Part shown: in pieces, positions 1 to 8,206 of the stretch | Numbering within the stretch: the first letter of the stretch is position 1 | How the letters are laid out: each line of letters begins with the position of its first letter | Origin: Halopseudomonas pelagia CL-AP6 | GTDB lineage: Bacteria > Pseudomonadota > Gammaproteobacteria > Pseudomonadales > Pseudomonadaceae | Length of the DNA stretch: 64,000 nt | Reading direction: 5' to 3' | Assembly: GCF_000410875.1 (NCBI RefSeq) | Contig: NZ_AROI01000008.1 | Coordinates: 1 to 64,000 of the forward strand | Made by a program: the position numbers and the translations under genes | The notes under the pieces: generated by a model | What the model saw: the letters and a program-made list of their open reading frames with translations, nothing else | Databases searched by the model: none | Told to the model about the DNA's origin: nothing

Positions 1-41
1 GTTTTTACACGCTCTGGGCCAAAAGCGGCCTTCCATAGAAT

Positions 42-434
42 TTAATCCTCACCCCGATCCGCCCCCTCCCGATCCCTTTCATACCGCCTAACTCCGGCAA
101 ACTCCGGCAACCACCCCTCACGTCGCTTACCCCACAGCTCATAAGTCGGCACAAACTGATCCGGCGCATCCAGCGAGCCCAGGTTCACTTCGATTTCATC
201 AGCGGTGCGAGAGAAGACTGGAGAGCCGCAATGTGGGCAGAAGAAGCGGCCCTGGTAGTCACGAGTTTCGCCTTCGAAGGTTACGGCATCCTGCGGGAAC
301 ACGGCGGATGCATGAAAGAGCGCGCCGTGGGATTTGCGGCAATCCATGCAGTGGCACAAACCGACGCGGTAGGGGCAGCCGGTGGCGGTGATGCGGACCT
401 TCCCGCACAGGCAACCGCCGGTGAATGAGTCCAT
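42..434 (-). CDS. GFA family protein (glutathione-dependent formaldehyde-activating enzyme fold)
   Basis: A 130-residue protein carrying the full set of GFA zinc-binding cysteines: GGCLCG at residues 6-11, CHCMDC at 27-32 and CPHCG at 66-70. Members bind zinc and are annotated as formaldehyde-activating or CENP-V-like proteins; the substrate of most bacterial copies, including this one, is unknown. The length is normal for the family. It is transcribed leftwards and its start lies next to a 168-bp gap before ohr. Its C-terminal stretch APDQFVPTYELW recurs in a broken copy near 3.1 kb, and another remnant lies near 56.5 kb. Confidence 0.85.
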   Translation of the reverse strand: MDSFTGGCLCGKVRITATGCPYRVGLCHCMDCRKSHGALFHASAVFPQDAVTFEGETRDYQGRFFCPHCGSPVFSRTADEIEVNLGSLDAPDQFVPTYELWGKRREGWLPEFAGVRRYERDREGADRGED

Positions 435-553
435 GCTGCGCCTCCTCTACAATCTGCTTCAGGCTGGCAATGCCTTGCCCTAGTCAGTTAACAGTAGTGG
501 AAGCTGTGCGTGCTGCAAGCTTGCACGGACTCAATGGGGACAGTGTATTGATT

Positions 554-580
554 CGATAAGCTGGCCAATCCAGCTTATCG
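554..580. terminator. Perfect inverted repeat downstream of ohr
   Basis: Arms of 11 bp (CGATAAGCTGG at 554-564 and its exact complement at 570-580) enclose a 5-nt loop. It sits just past the ohr stop codon and upstream of the GFA gene. There is no T tract on either side, so it is either an atypical terminator or a processing/regulatory hairpin. Confidence 0.45.
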
Positions 581-602
581 ATCCAGCTCCACCGACTGCG
601 AA

Positions 603-1031
603 TCACTCGACCCGTGTCAGCGTTACGTCAATGTTCCCGCGGGTGGCGTTGGAGTACGGGCAGACAATGTGGGCGCGTTCAATCAGGGTTTGGGCCTGTT
701 CATCGTCCAGGTTTGGCAGGCTGATACGCAGTTCAACCTCGATGCCGAAACCTGTGGGGATGGCACCTATACCCACTACGCCCTCAATCGATGCGTCTGC
801 TGGCATGCTGAGCTTGTCGCGGCCGGCTACGAACTTCATTGCACCCAGGAAACAGGCTGAGTAGCCCGCAGCGAACAGCTGCTCCGGGTTGGTACCTTCA
901 CCACCTGCACCACCCAGTTCTCGCGGGGTAGTGAGCGCCACATCCAGCACGCCGTCGGAAGAAATGGCACGGCCATCACGGCCGCCGGTGGCTTCTGCAT
1001 AGGCACGGTAAGCAACGTTTTGAATAGACAT
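603..1031 (-). CDS. ohr: Organic hydroperoxide resistance protein (Ohr/OsmC family)
   Basis: Ohr is a cytoplasmic thiol peroxidase that reduces organic and fatty-acid hydroperoxides using a pair of cysteines. Both are visible: Cys60 in YSACFLG and Cys124 in [13 protein letters not shown], the latter diagnostic for the Ohr branch. At 142 residues it has the standard length. I chose the ATG at 1031 (MSIQNVAY); an upstream in-frame extension to 1073 lacks family similarity. No ohrR repressor gene is adjacent, which is unusual for ohr. It could be another OsmC-type protein, but the second-cysteine motif makes Ohr the best name. Confidence 0.92.
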   Translation of the reverse strand: MSIQNVAYRAYAEATGGRDGRAISSDGVLDVALTTPRELGGAGGEGTNPEQLFAAGYSACFLGAMKFVAGRDKLSMPADASIEGVVGIGAIPTGFGIEVELRISLPNLDDEQAQTLIERAHIVCPYSNATRGNIDVTLTRVE

Positions 1032-1101
1032 TGGGTCATCCTCTTTAACTGTTGGGGGTTGGCCGAAGGGCATGAACCACCTCGGCCATGGAGTTATTGC
1101 A

Positions 1102-2028
1102 TTACTGCTGAAGGAAGCTCAGCAAATCCTGATTCAGCTGTTCCTTGTTGGTATCCGCCAGACCATGGGGGGCACCTTGGTAAACGATCAGCTTGGCATC
1201 CTTGACCAGCGCGGCCGAGGCTTTGCCGGAGATGTCGAGGGGTACAATCTGGTCGTCACTGCCGTGAATCACCAGCGTGGGTATGTCGAACTTGGCCAGG
1301 TCACCACGAAAGTCCGTCGCAGAGAACGCAGCGATGGAATCGTAGGTATTCTTGGCGCCAGCCAGCATGCCCTGCCTCCAGAACGACTGGATCATGCCTT
1401 GCGAGGGCTTGGCGCCTTCGCGGTTAAAGCCGAAGAAGGGCCCACTGGCGATATCCAGGTACAGCTGCGACCGGTCGATGTTGGAGGCTTCACGCAGACC
1501 ATCGAATACCGAGAGCGGCAAACCGTTGGGATTGCTGTCGGTTTTCAGCATCATCGGCGGTACGGCGCTGATCAGGGCGGCCTTCTTTACCAGTCCGGTG
1601 CCGTGGCGGCCGATATAGCGGGCTACTTCACCACCACCGGTGGAGAAGCCGACCAGGGTAAGGTCCCTGACCTGCAGCGCCTTGATGACGGCTGAAAGGT
1701 CATCGGCGTAGTGGTCCATATCGTTACCTTCCCAGGACTGGCTGGAGCGGCCGTGGCCACGGCGGTCGTGGGCGATCACGCGGTAGCCTTTGTCCGCCAG
1801 GAACTGCATTTGCGCTTCCCAGCTGTCGGAGTTGAGCGGCCAGCCGTGGCTGAACATGACGACTTCACCGTTCTTTGGGCCCCAGTCCTTGTAGTACAGC
1901 TCGACGCCGTCCTGGGTGGTGATTGTGCTGGCAGTGCGAGCAAAGTCTGCGGCGTGAGCGGCCATTGAGATCACTGGCAGGGCGGCGGCGGCGAATGCAG
2001 CGATGGCGGTACGGGTAAATCTATTCAT
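1102..2028 (-). CDS. Secreted alpha/beta-hydrolase (non-haem chloroperoxidase/arylesterase type)
   Basis: A 308-residue hydrolase with a clear signal peptide (residues 1-27, ending AHAA), so probably periplasmic. The triad can be read: nucleophile Ser129 in GFSTGG, acid Asp258 in HGSDDQIVP, and His288 in [16 protein letters not shown] (61-70) supplies the oxyanion region. This pattern is typical of cofactor-free haloperoxidases, which in practice act as esterases or perhydrolases. It is divergent from an AraC regulator at 2146, which may control it. The substrate cannot be deduced. Confidence 0.85.
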   Translation of the reverse strand: MNRFTRTAIAAFAAAALPVISMAAHAADFARTASTITTQDGVELYYKDWGPKNGEVVMFSHGWPLNSDSWEAQMQFLADKGYRVIAHDRRGHGRSSQSWEGNDMDHYADDLSAVIKALQVRDLTLVGFSTGGGEVARYIGRHGTGLVKKAALISAVPPMMLKTDSNPNGLPLSVFDGLREASNIDRSQLYLDIASGPFFGFNREGAKPSQGMIQSFWRQGMLAGAKNTYDSIAAFSATDFRGDLAKFDIPTLVIHGSDDQIVPLDISGKASAALVKDAKLIVYQGAPHGLADTNKEQLNQDLLSFLQQ

Positions 2029-2104
2029 GGCTTGATTCCTTTTCTGTGAAGTGAAAGTGGTGTTGCCTGTTGACGAAAAGGATTCTCGGGCATTTAATCG
2101 TACG

Positions 2105-2119
2105 AATTAGCGCAATTAG
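2105..2119. promoter_or_regulatory. Candidate AraC operator (direct repeat)
   Basis: AATTAG at 2105-2110 is repeated at 2114-2119 with a 9-bp period, in the 117-bp divergent gap between the hydrolase and the AraC gene. AraC-family proteins often bind short direct repeats. The motif is AT-rich and may be chance. Confidence 0.25.
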
Positions 2120-2145
2120 TCTTAATTTTTTGACGGATCGTATTT

Positions 2146-2979
2146 ATGGTTGATCGACTCGCTGCTTTGCTGGGGCACTTTGCTATCAGTGCGCGCACGT
2201 TCCAATCCGGTCCGCTGTGCGGCGTCAACACGCTGGACGGCACCGAACCCTATGGCCAGTTGCATCTGCTGCGCCGCGGCACGGCTGATGTCTGGCATGG
2301 CGCCAGCAAGGCCTACAGCCTGGATGGCCCGACCCTGCTGTTTTACCCACGCCCCATGGCACACCGCTTTGTGACCGACAGCGAAACGGGCGCGGACTTT
2401 GTTTGCGCGCACATTGCTTTTGAGGGCGGCCCGGCAAATCCACTGTCCAGTGCCCTGCCCGCGTGCGTTTGCATACCGCTGGACCGATTGCCGGACAGCG
2501 TGCCGGTGCTGACGCTGCTGTTCGCCGAGGCCGAGGCCAACAATTGCGGCCGCCAGGTCATGCTTGATCGGCTGTTTGAGGTGCTGTTGGTGCAGTTGCT
2601 GCGCCAGTTGATGGAGAACGGCAGCACCCAGGTGGGCCTGCTGGCAGGCTTTGCGCACCAGCAACTACGCCGCGCCATTGTTGCCATGCACCAGGCGCCG
2701 GAGCGGGACTGGTCGGTTGAATCCCTGGCAGCCGTGGCGGGCATGTCGCGCAGTGTGTTTGCCAATCAGTTTCGCGAAGCGGTGGGCGAAACGCCGGCAA
2801 GCTACCTGCAGCGTTGGCGAGTGGGGCTGGTGCAAAAGTGGCTGAAGAATGGACAACCGCTCAGGCTGATCGCCGAAGAGGCTGGCTACAGCAGCGAGTC
2901 TGCGCTGTCGCGTGCATTCAAGTCGCAATGCGGACTATCGCCCATGGCGTGGTTGAAGCAGGAGCGGCTGGTGACGTAA
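2146..2979 (+). CDS. AraC-family transcriptional regulator (cupin-type sensor domain)
   Basis: A 277-residue regulator. The N-terminal half resembles the cupin-like sensor domain of AraC proteins found next to oxidoreductase or hydrolase genes (LHLLRRGTADVWH at about 38-50, then FYPRPMAHRF). The C-terminal ~100 residues hold the double helix-turn-helix, including VESLAAVAGMSRSVFANQF, and end with LRLIAEEAGYSSESALSRAF and CGLSPMAWL. It is divergent from the secreted hydrolase, which is the obvious target. Its last ~90 bp overlap the antisense read-through tail of the MerR gene. Confidence 0.88.
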   Translation: MVDRLAALLGHFAISARTFQSGPLCGVNTLDGTEPYGQLHLLRRGTADVWHGASKAYSLDGPTLLFYPRPMAHRFVTDSETGADFVCAHIAFEGGPANPLSSALPACVCIPLDRLPDSVPVLTLLFAEAEANNCGRQVMLDRLFEVLLVQLLRQLMENGSTQVGLLAGFAHQQLRRAIVAMHQAPERDWSVESLAAVAGMSRSVFANQFREAVGETPASYLQRWRVGLVQKWLKNGQPLRLIAEEAGYSSESALSRAFKSQCGLSPMAWLKQERLVT

Positions 2980-3542
2980 CGATTGCGCGCCGTGGAGCAG
3001 GCTTTACTTCGTTTCGCCTTTGCTTGATGGACCCGAAGCATCTTCCTCCCGCGCGGCACTCTCTCGATCAGCCACATACCGCCTAACAACTGGAAACTCC
3101 GGCAACCACCCCTCACGCCTTTTAGTCCAAAGCTCATAAGTCGGCACAAATTGATCTGGCGCGTCAGTCCGATCCGCATCAGTCTTTGAAAGGTCGGACA
3201 CTCCAGATGACTAGGTGCTGAGCAGGTCACAACATGACACAAACCTTCACGCAGTGCTGTCAGCTCTTTGATGCGTCGATCCAAAAGATCTGCCTTCGCA
3301 CCCACCATGTCACGGTCGATTTCTGGCTGTCGTTCAGAGCCAAGCATTTCACGTATCTCGGCCAACGAGAATCCCGCAACCTGGCCCAAGGCAATCAGCG
3401 ACAAGCGCGTCAATACGTCCGTTTCGAAAACCCGGCGCAACCCATTGCGCCCCACTGACCGAATCAAGCCTACTTCCTCGTAATAGCGCAGTTTCGAGGC
3501 TGGAATACGGCTTTTACGGGAGAGTTGAAAAATATCGAGCAT
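2886..3542 (-). CDS. MerR-family regulator with aberrant read-through C-terminus
   Basis: From the ATG at 3542 the protein begins MLDIFQLSRKSRIPASKLRY, a MerR winged helix-turn-helix, followed by a dimerisation helix and the family's usual ending HLECPTFQRLM at about residue 120. Instead of stopping there, the frame continues ~90 residues through a GFA gene fragment read out of frame and then antisense to the araC gene. The DNA-binding and dimerisation parts are intact, so it may still function with a junk tail. It is divergent from a promoter with MerR architecture at 3548-3578. A 43-residue upstream extension of the frame is unlikely to be used. Confidence 0.7.
   Translation of the reverse strand: MLDIFQLSRKSRIPASKLRYYEEVGLIRSVGRNGLRRVFETDVLTRLSLIALGQVAGFSLAEIREMLGSERQPEIDRDMVGAKADLLDRRIKELTALREGLCHVVTCSAPSHLECPTFQRLMRIGLTRQINLCRLMSFGLKGVRGGCRSFQLLGGMWLIERVPRGRKMLRVHQAKAKRSKACSTARNRYVTSRSCFNHAMGDSPHCDLNARDSADSLL
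3004..3165 (-). pseudogene. C-terminal fragment of a GFA protein, fused behind merR
   Basis: The minus strand encodes APDQFVPTYELWTKRREGW, LPEFPVVRRYVADRE and a short tail, matching the last ~45 residues of the intact GFA protein at 42-434. The N-terminal two thirds with most metal cysteines are missing. The fragment begins where the MerR reading frame should end and lies in a different frame, so it marks a recombination junction. Confidence 0.8.
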
Positions 3543-3547
3543 GGCCC

Positions 3548-3578
3548 TTGACCTAAAGTCGACTTGAAGTAATAGGCT
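3548..3578 (+). promoter_or_regulatory. MerR-type promoter with 19-bp spacer
   Basis: TTGACC (-35, 3548-3553) and TAGGCT (-10, 3573-3578) are separated by 19 bp, the over-long spacing that MerR regulators act on. The spacer holds the palindrome AAGTCGACTT with partly symmetric flanks. It points rightwards, away from merR and towards lysE. Confidence 0.65.
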
Positions 3579-3869
3579 ACTTGCCCTCACTTCGACCTTC
3601 GGTGTGGTGACAGTACTTGCGCCTTTTCTTGTTCTGCAACCCGCCATGGGTGCGGGGGTCGCGGCGCGCAAAACAGCGCAACCGGACGTAGCTAGGCTGC
3701 GGAGTCTTTTTGCGCACTTTAGCTTCGGCCTTGGTTTATGGATTGCCGGTTTCGGATGTATGCTTGCACGCTAGGTTGGACCGAGCTGTCGGCGCAGGCA
3801 AAGCCGAGTATACGTAAAGCATTTCCGCGCTCAGCTGAAAGTGGCGCAGGAAGAGTAAAGGAGTGTCCC
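3579..3869. other. Intergenic stretch between MerR-type promoter and lysE
   Basis: About 290 bp with no convincing gene. One open frame runs from 3738 into lysE, but its residues before the TTG at 3870 do not resemble the family. It would be an unusually long leader if the promoter at 3548 drives lysE, so a former target gene may have been lost here. Confidence 0.4.
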
Positions 3870-4499
3870 TTGGACGGATTGACCTGGCTGGCTTATGTCG
3901 GCGTTATCTTTGCGTTGATAGTTTTCCCAGGGCCGTCTGCCCTGCTATGTACCAGTCACGGCCTCAAGTTTGGCCGCCAACGTGCTATGGCCACTGTGGC
4001 CGGGGGCGCTTTGGCTTCGCTGGTACTGATGACTATTTCGTCGCTGGGCCTTGGGGCGATCCTGGCGGCCTCGGAGACAACCTTTTATGTGCTGAAAATG
4101 CTTGGCGGAGCTTACCTGGTTTATCTGGGAGTAAAAGCCTGGCTGGAAAGACCCGCTGTGACGCAACAGGCCAGCGCAACGGCAGAGAGCGAGGTGGTTC
4201 CCCTCCGTGAGCTATTGAATCGCGGCTTTGTGGTGGGCATCAGCAATCCAAAGGATTTGCTGTTCTTCGCTGCGCTGTTCCCCAACTTCATCAATGTAAA
4301 CGAGCCCCAGTTGCTCCAGTTCGTCATTCTGGCCCTGACCTGGCTAATGCTTGATGTTGTCTTGATGTCGACCTACGCAGGAGCCGGCTCGAAGATCAGC
4401 CGCTGGTTTCAGAGCCCAAGCAGAGTCACGCTGTTTAACCGCGCCACTGGCGGCTTGTTCATGGCCGCCGGGGGGGCTTTGATAGCGTCAAATCGTTAA
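3870..4499 (+). CDS. LysE/RhtB-family amino acid or metabolite exporter
   Basis: Inner-membrane exporter of 209 residues with about six hydrophobic segments and family hallmarks: FPGPSALLCTSHGLKFGRQR near the N-terminus, GGAYLVYLGVKAW in the middle and GISNPKDLLFFAALFPNF after it. I prefer the TTG at 3870, preceded by AAAGGAG 7-8 nt upstream, because it gives the family length; the ATG at 3738 would add 44 unrelated residues. The substrate is unknown. Its last ~150 bp and 3' flank are duplicated at 7262-7441. The copies differ by one G in a poly-G run, so the duplicate ends in MAAGGL instead of reading to the AAGGALIASNR end. Confidence 0.85.
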   Translation: MDGLTWLAYVGVIFALIVFPGPSALLCTSHGLKFGRQRAMATVAGGALASLVLMTISSLGLGAILAASETTFYVLKMLGGAYLVYLGVKAWLERPAVTQQASATAESEVVPLRELLNRGFVVGISNPKDLLFFAALFPNFINVNEPQLLQFVILALTWLMLDVVLMSTYAGAGSKISRWFQSPSRVTLFNRATGGLFMAAGGALIASNR

Positions 4500-4523
4500 C
4501 TGCTTTTGGGCATACACCACCAT
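4342..4523. repeat. Direct repeat copy A of the lysE/xre junction
   Basis: About 180 bp matching 7262-7442 with only a few differences: two transitions in the core, one G more in the poly-G run, and scattered edge changes. It covers the end of lysE and the convergent 3' end of an xre gene. Copies A and B are in the same orientation about 2.92 kb apart and enclose the porin/DUF1624 pair. Confidence 0.9.
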
Positions 4524-4547
4524 TGCTGGAACTCAAGCGACACCTAT
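4488..4547 (-). pseudogene. Remnant of the xre regulator 3' end with internal deletion
   Basis: This stretch repeats the last codons of the xre gene (7407 onwards) and then, at the repeated string CACCATT, jumps to the sequence found near 7556-7585. About 120 bp present in the intact gene are missing, apparently deleted between short repeats. The remnant ends some 25 bp before the porin stop codon. Confidence 0.75.
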
Positions 4548-4570
4548 GGGCATTCCGCTCCCACCACGGA

Positions 4571-5908
4571 CTAGAAAATCGGATACTCCACCGCCAGGCG
4601 AATCTGGTCGGCGTCCAGCTCAGCCTGATCGGTGTTGCCACGGTGCATCGCGTACCGCGCACTGAAGGACATTCCTTTGGCAGCGCCGGTCTGCACAAGG
4701 TAGCGGGCTTCCAGGTCACGCTCCCAGTGTCGTCCTTTGGAGCCGTAGCCCAGATAGGCATAGCCCCCGTTGGGGTCCACATCGCTACCATCAATGCCAC
4801 TGCCGCGAATATACGCCGCGCTGAACCCCAGGCCGGGGATACCGTACTCGGCCATCGACAGGTCGTAGCGCAGTTGCCACGAGGCTTCGTTTGGCCCGTT
4901 GAAGTCGGACAATGCCACGGCATTGGTGAGGTAGATTGCACCCCGTGTGACGTAATCGAATGGCGTATCCCCATGCACCTTTTGGTAGCCGACTGAAAAG
5001 CTATGGGCAGCATGCGAGTAGGTGCTCATCAGGCTCCAAGTGGTGTTGTCGATATTTCCCGAACGTGCCTCGCCGGTATCCTGCGTGCGGTAGAGATATA
5101 GGTTGAAGGACAACGCCTGCTGGTCGGTGATAGGCCATGCATAGTTAGCGCCGAGGTAATGCTGCCGCCATGTCTCGTCGTACAACGCGCTGTAAAGGGT
5201 CAGGTTAAGGCCTTCAAAACCCGTATAGCTGCCACCCAGGAAGTCGAACGAATTGCCTTGCCTGGCGTTGGAATAGTTCACTACGAAGCCATTGTCATGG
5301 CTGCTGGCATTACGGTCGGTACTTTCATTGAAATGACCGCCATTCAGGGTCAGGTTGTCCCATTCCTGGCTGGTTAACCACCAACCCGTGGCGCTTTCGG
5401 GCAACAGGCGGCTGTCGGACGAACCAAACACCGGCGTTTTCACCCGTTGCTCGCCATACTTTAAAACAGTGGACGAGAGGCGCAGTTTCACCGCTGCGCC
5501 GCCCCGACTGTAGTTATCCTTGGGGTGACCTTCCTTGTCCACAGACAGCAAACGGGCCTTGCCCGCACGACCACCACCGCTGTCGAGCTGTACCCCCAGA
5601 TAAGCGTGGGCATCAAGGCCAAAGCCGACTGCACCCTGGGTGAAACCCGAGGTATAGGTGCCCATAAGCCCGTAGGCCCACTCTTCAGCCAGGTCACTAC
5701 GCTCGCTACGTGGCTTGAAGGCATTGCGTGCAGCGCTGTTGAGCCCGCCGTGACGGTACGCACGGCGGTCGTAAACGCTACGATTCAACAGGTTCCAACT
5801 GCTGCCTTCAACAAAGCCCGCCGCACTATCCTGCGCGCCAGCATGGGCGATCAACGGCAGACAGCTGAGTGACAGTCCCAGGGTCCAGCAAGCCAATAGT
5901 CTATTCAT
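4571..5908 (-). CDS. OprD-family outer-membrane porin
   Basis: A 445-residue substrate-specific porin. It has a signal peptide (1-24, ending AHAGA), then the OprD pattern: GFVEGSSWNLLNRSVYDRR at the start of the barrel, EWAYGLMGTYTSGFTQGAVG, and TPVFGSSDSRLLPES. The protein ends with the aromatic residue expected of outer-membrane barrels (AVEYPIF). OprD proteins take up basic amino acids, peptides or organic acids. It lies 10 bp behind the DUF1624 gene and is probably co-transcribed with it from a promoter overlapped by a Zur-like box at 7152. That suggests, but does not prove, a role in zinc or zinc-chelate uptake. Confidence 0.92.
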   Translation of the reverse strand: MNRLLACWTLGLSLSCLPLIAHAGAQDSAAGFVEGSSWNLLNRSVYDRRAYRHGGLNSAARNAFKPRSERSDLAEEWAYGLMGTYTSGFTQGAVGFGLDAHAYLGVQLDSGGGRAGKARLLSVDKEGHPKDNYSRGGAAVKLRLSSTVLKYGEQRVKTPVFGSSDSRLLPESATGWWLTSQEWDNLTLNGGHFNESTDRNASSHDNGFVVNYSNARQGNSFDFLGGSYTGFEGLNLTLYSALYDETWRQHYLGANYAWPITDQQALSFNLYLYRTQDTGEARSGNIDNTTWSLMSTYSHAAHSFSVGYQKVHGDTPFDYVTRGAIYLTNAVALSDFNGPNEASWQLRYDLSMAEYGIPGLGFSAAYIRGSGIDGSDVDPNGGYAYLGYGSKGRHWERDLEARYLVQTGAAKGMSFSARYAMHRGNTDQAELDADQIRLAVEYPIF

Positions 5909-5918
5909 GATCCGCGCC

Positions 5919-7118
5919 TTAGAAATACTTCAGCCAGGCGATATCGCGCCGGCGCTGCTTGAGTTGGGCGAACCAACTGGTCGGGAAGTACAGCGCTGCC
6001 GACAGCAATACCGCCCACAGCCATATACCACTGAGGTTATTGAAACCATAGTAGCTACCCTGGTTCAGACCCCAGATCTGTACGGCGATCAGGTACAGCG
6101 CCTTGAGCACCAGCAAGTGCACCACGTAGAAGAACATCGGAGCGCCGCCATACAGCCCAAGTACTTTCAGCACGGGGCGCCCTTCGAGCTGCTGGAACCA
6201 GGCGAGAAACAGCAGACCCACACCTATGGTGGGCATCAGAAACAGCAGTGAGGGCGGGTATTTAGTCAGCGACATGAAGCTCATGAGCGTGCGAATGCCG
6301 TCATCCATGCTGCTCCACTGCTTGTCGCCATAGACGTTGAGATAGCGAATGAGCACGAACCCCACGAGCAGACCAACACCCCAGGTCACCAGGCGACGGG
6401 CACGTTGCGACGGATCGGAATGGCGCGCAAACCAGGGTCCGGCACAGTAGCCAAGTGCGATGACACCGATCCAGGGCAGGATCGGGTAGGTGGTCCGTAC
6501 ACGGGTGTACTCGGTGATCTCAATAAACGAGCGCTGGTGCAGGATCGACCAGATCTCGAAGAAGGGTGAATCCGCAGTCAGCACGATGCCATCAAGCAGG
6601 TTGTGCCCAACAACGATAACAAAACCCAACACAGCGAGAGCTACGCGCGGCATGTGGATAAGCGCGGCGAGTATGATCATGCTCAGACCAATGGCCCAGA
6701 TGACTTGCAGCCACAGGGTAGGCGGTACAAAGGTCGCATTCCAGGCGAAGTTCACCAGGGTCAGTTCAAGGAATACCAGAAACAGACCGCGCTTGAGAAG
6801 GAATGTAGACACTTCGCTACGGCTGTGGGATTGCCCGTACAACCACGCCGACAGGCCGGTCAGAAACACGAAAACCGGCGCACAGACCATGCTGCTGATA
6901 CGCGTAAAAAACAGTTCCGGTGGTGTATTGAGTGGGTCCATGGGATCACCCACCTGAACATGCAGAAAAAAGGTCTCACGCACATGATCGACGAGCATAA
7001 ACAGCATGACCAGTCCGCGGAGTGCATCGATTGCGAGCATTCGCGTGCGGACTTGGGTGGTGGCATCAGGGGATAAAAGCGTGCCTGGTGCGGGCATCGT
7101 AGCGGTTGCGGTGGCCAT
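5919..7118 (-). CDS. DUF1624 (heparan-alpha-glucosaminide N-acetyltransferase-like) membrane protein
   Basis: A 399-residue polytopic inner-membrane protein, about ten hydrophobic segments. It opens with TRMLAIDALRGLVMLFMLVD, the signature of the YeiB/DUF1624/HGSNAT acyltransferase superfamily (IDxLRG...D/H). Proteins of this superfamily pass acyl groups across the membrane, but bacterial members are largely uncharacterised. It is the first gene of a two-gene operon with the OprD porin. The start at 7118 is 34 nt from a near-perfect Zur box. Function here is unknown; a link to metal starvation is inferred from the operator only. Confidence 0.82.
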   Translation of the reverse strand: MATATATMPAPGTLLSPDATTQVRTRMLAIDALRGLVMLFMLVDHVRETFFLHVQVGDPMDPLNTPPELFFTRISSMVCAPVFVFLTGLSAWLYGQSHSRSEVSTFLLKRGLFLVFLELTLVNFAWNATFVPPTLWLQVIWAIGLSMIILAALIHMPRVALAVLGFVIVVGHNLLDGIVLTADSPFFEIWSILHQRSFIEITEYTRVRTTYPILPWIGVIALGYCAGPWFARHSDPSQRARRLVTWGVGLLVGFVLIRYLNVYGDKQWSSMDDGIRTLMSFMSLTKYPPSLLFLMPTIGVGLLFLAWFQQLEGRPVLKVLGLYGGAPMFFYVVHLLVLKALYLIAVQIWGLNQGSYYGFNNLSGIWLWAVLLSAALYFPTSWFAQLKQRRRDIAWLKYF

Positions 7119-7151
7119 GTAAGCGGCGTCCTAGGTATAATGGGACGCGAA

Positions 7152-7166
7152 GGTTATAGTATAACA
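7152..7166. promoter_or_regulatory. Putative Zur box upstream of the DUF1624-oprD operon
   Basis: GGTTATAGTATAACA contains the perfect palindrome GTTATA-G-TATAAC and differs at one position from the TGTTATAnTATAACA core seen at the zur/folE2 promoter in this window. It is 34 bp upstream of the DUF1624 start, where a repressor would block transcription. Confidence 0.65.
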
Positions 7167-7261
7167 ATGCCTTTTGAAATAGATGATCGCCTGATTGCGA
7201 TCCGCAATCAGGCCAGACAGGGCCACCAGACTGCTCGGCTGACATGTGATGCAACGGCGGC

Positions 7262-7442
7262 GGCTAGTGCTTGATGTTGCCTTGATGTCGACCTACGCAG
7301 GAGCCGGCTCGAAGATCAGCCGCTGGTTTCAGAGCCCAAGCAGAGTCACGCTGTTTAACCGCGCCACTGGCGGCCTGTTCATGGCCGCCGGGGGGCTTTG
7401 ATAGCGTCAAATCGTTAACTGCTTTTGGGCATACACCACCAT
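7262..7442. repeat. Direct repeat copy B (orphan lysE 3' end joined to xre 3' end)
   Basis: This repeats 4342-4523. Here the lysE tail has no lysE gene in front of it, while the xre side continues into an intact regulator. The high similarity means the duplication is recent. Confidence 0.9.
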
Positions 7443-8201
7443 TCGCAAGTGCCTATCCGCGTCTACGGTGAGAGAAGTGTGCTCGTAGGCCACCGGGCAG
7501 CCATTCACGCGTAACAAGCGCGTGCCGTCGCAGGGTGCGTGCACGTCGTGGCGGCGCCACCATTGCTGGAATTCAGGCGATACCTTCTGCAGTTCTGCCA
7601 CCAGCTCCTGTATGTCAGCTTCTTGTGTGGCACGCGCATAGTCGCGACGGAAGCTCGACAGCATTCGCGGGGCCTGCGCCTCCCAGCCCTCAAATCTTTC
7701 TCGCAAAAGCGGATCGGTAAACAGCAACCAGAGCAGGTTACGCCGCGCCGGCTCGTGATTGGCAAAACCAAACAGCTTGTCCGCAGGATCATTGAAGGCG
7801 AGCACGTCCCACCGCAGGTTCAGAACGTAGGCACTGTGGGGAGCCAGGTCATGCATCAACCGCAATACCAAGGACGGCACCACGCACCAGGTTTTACCGA
7901 GTTCGGCTGGCAATCTTTCATGCGCCAGCAGGAACAAATGGCGGCGCTCAGCGGCGTCAAGCCGGAGTACGCGCGAGAGCCGGTCCAGGAAATCAGCAGA
8001 AACGCCAATGTCCCGCCCCTGTTCAAGCCACGTGTACCAAGTGACACCCACTCCGGAAAGCGCCGCAACGTCCTCCCGGCGCAGGCCGGGCGTACGCCGT
8101 CGGGCGTTGCCAGGTAGCCCCATCTCTTCAGGGGAAAGCTGTTCGCGACGTGCGCGAAGAAAATCGCCCAGCTCCTGGCGAGTGCGTTCAAGTCTACTCA
8201 A
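7407..8201 (-). CDS. XRE-family regulator with MmyB-like ligand-binding domain
   Basis: 264 residues. The N-terminus is a helix-turn-helix of the type LGDFLRARREQLSP...RRTPGLRREDVAALSGVGVTWY (about 11-57). The rest is the MmyB-like ligand-binding domain, with FLLAHERLPAEL, HSAYVLNLRWDVLAFN and RRNLLWLLFTDPLLRERF. Such regulators usually control an adjacent enzyme or exporter. This one is divergent from an MFS exporter at 8298. The last ~35 bp of the gene belong to the lysE/xre repeat. Confidence 0.9.
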   Translation of the reverse strand: MSRLERTRQELGDFLRARREQLSPEEMGLPGNARRRTPGLRREDVAALSGVGVTWYTWLEQGRDIGVSADFLDRLSRVLRLDAAERRHLFLLAHERLPAELGKTWCVVPSLVLRLMHDLAPHSAYVLNLRWDVLAFNDPADKLFGFANHEPARRNLLWLLFTDPLLRERFEGWEAQAPRMLSSFRRDYARATQEADIQELVAELQKVSPEFQQWWRRHDVHAPCDGTRLLRVNGCPVAYEHTSLTVDADRHLRMVVYAQKQLTI

Positions 8202-8206
8202 AGCTC

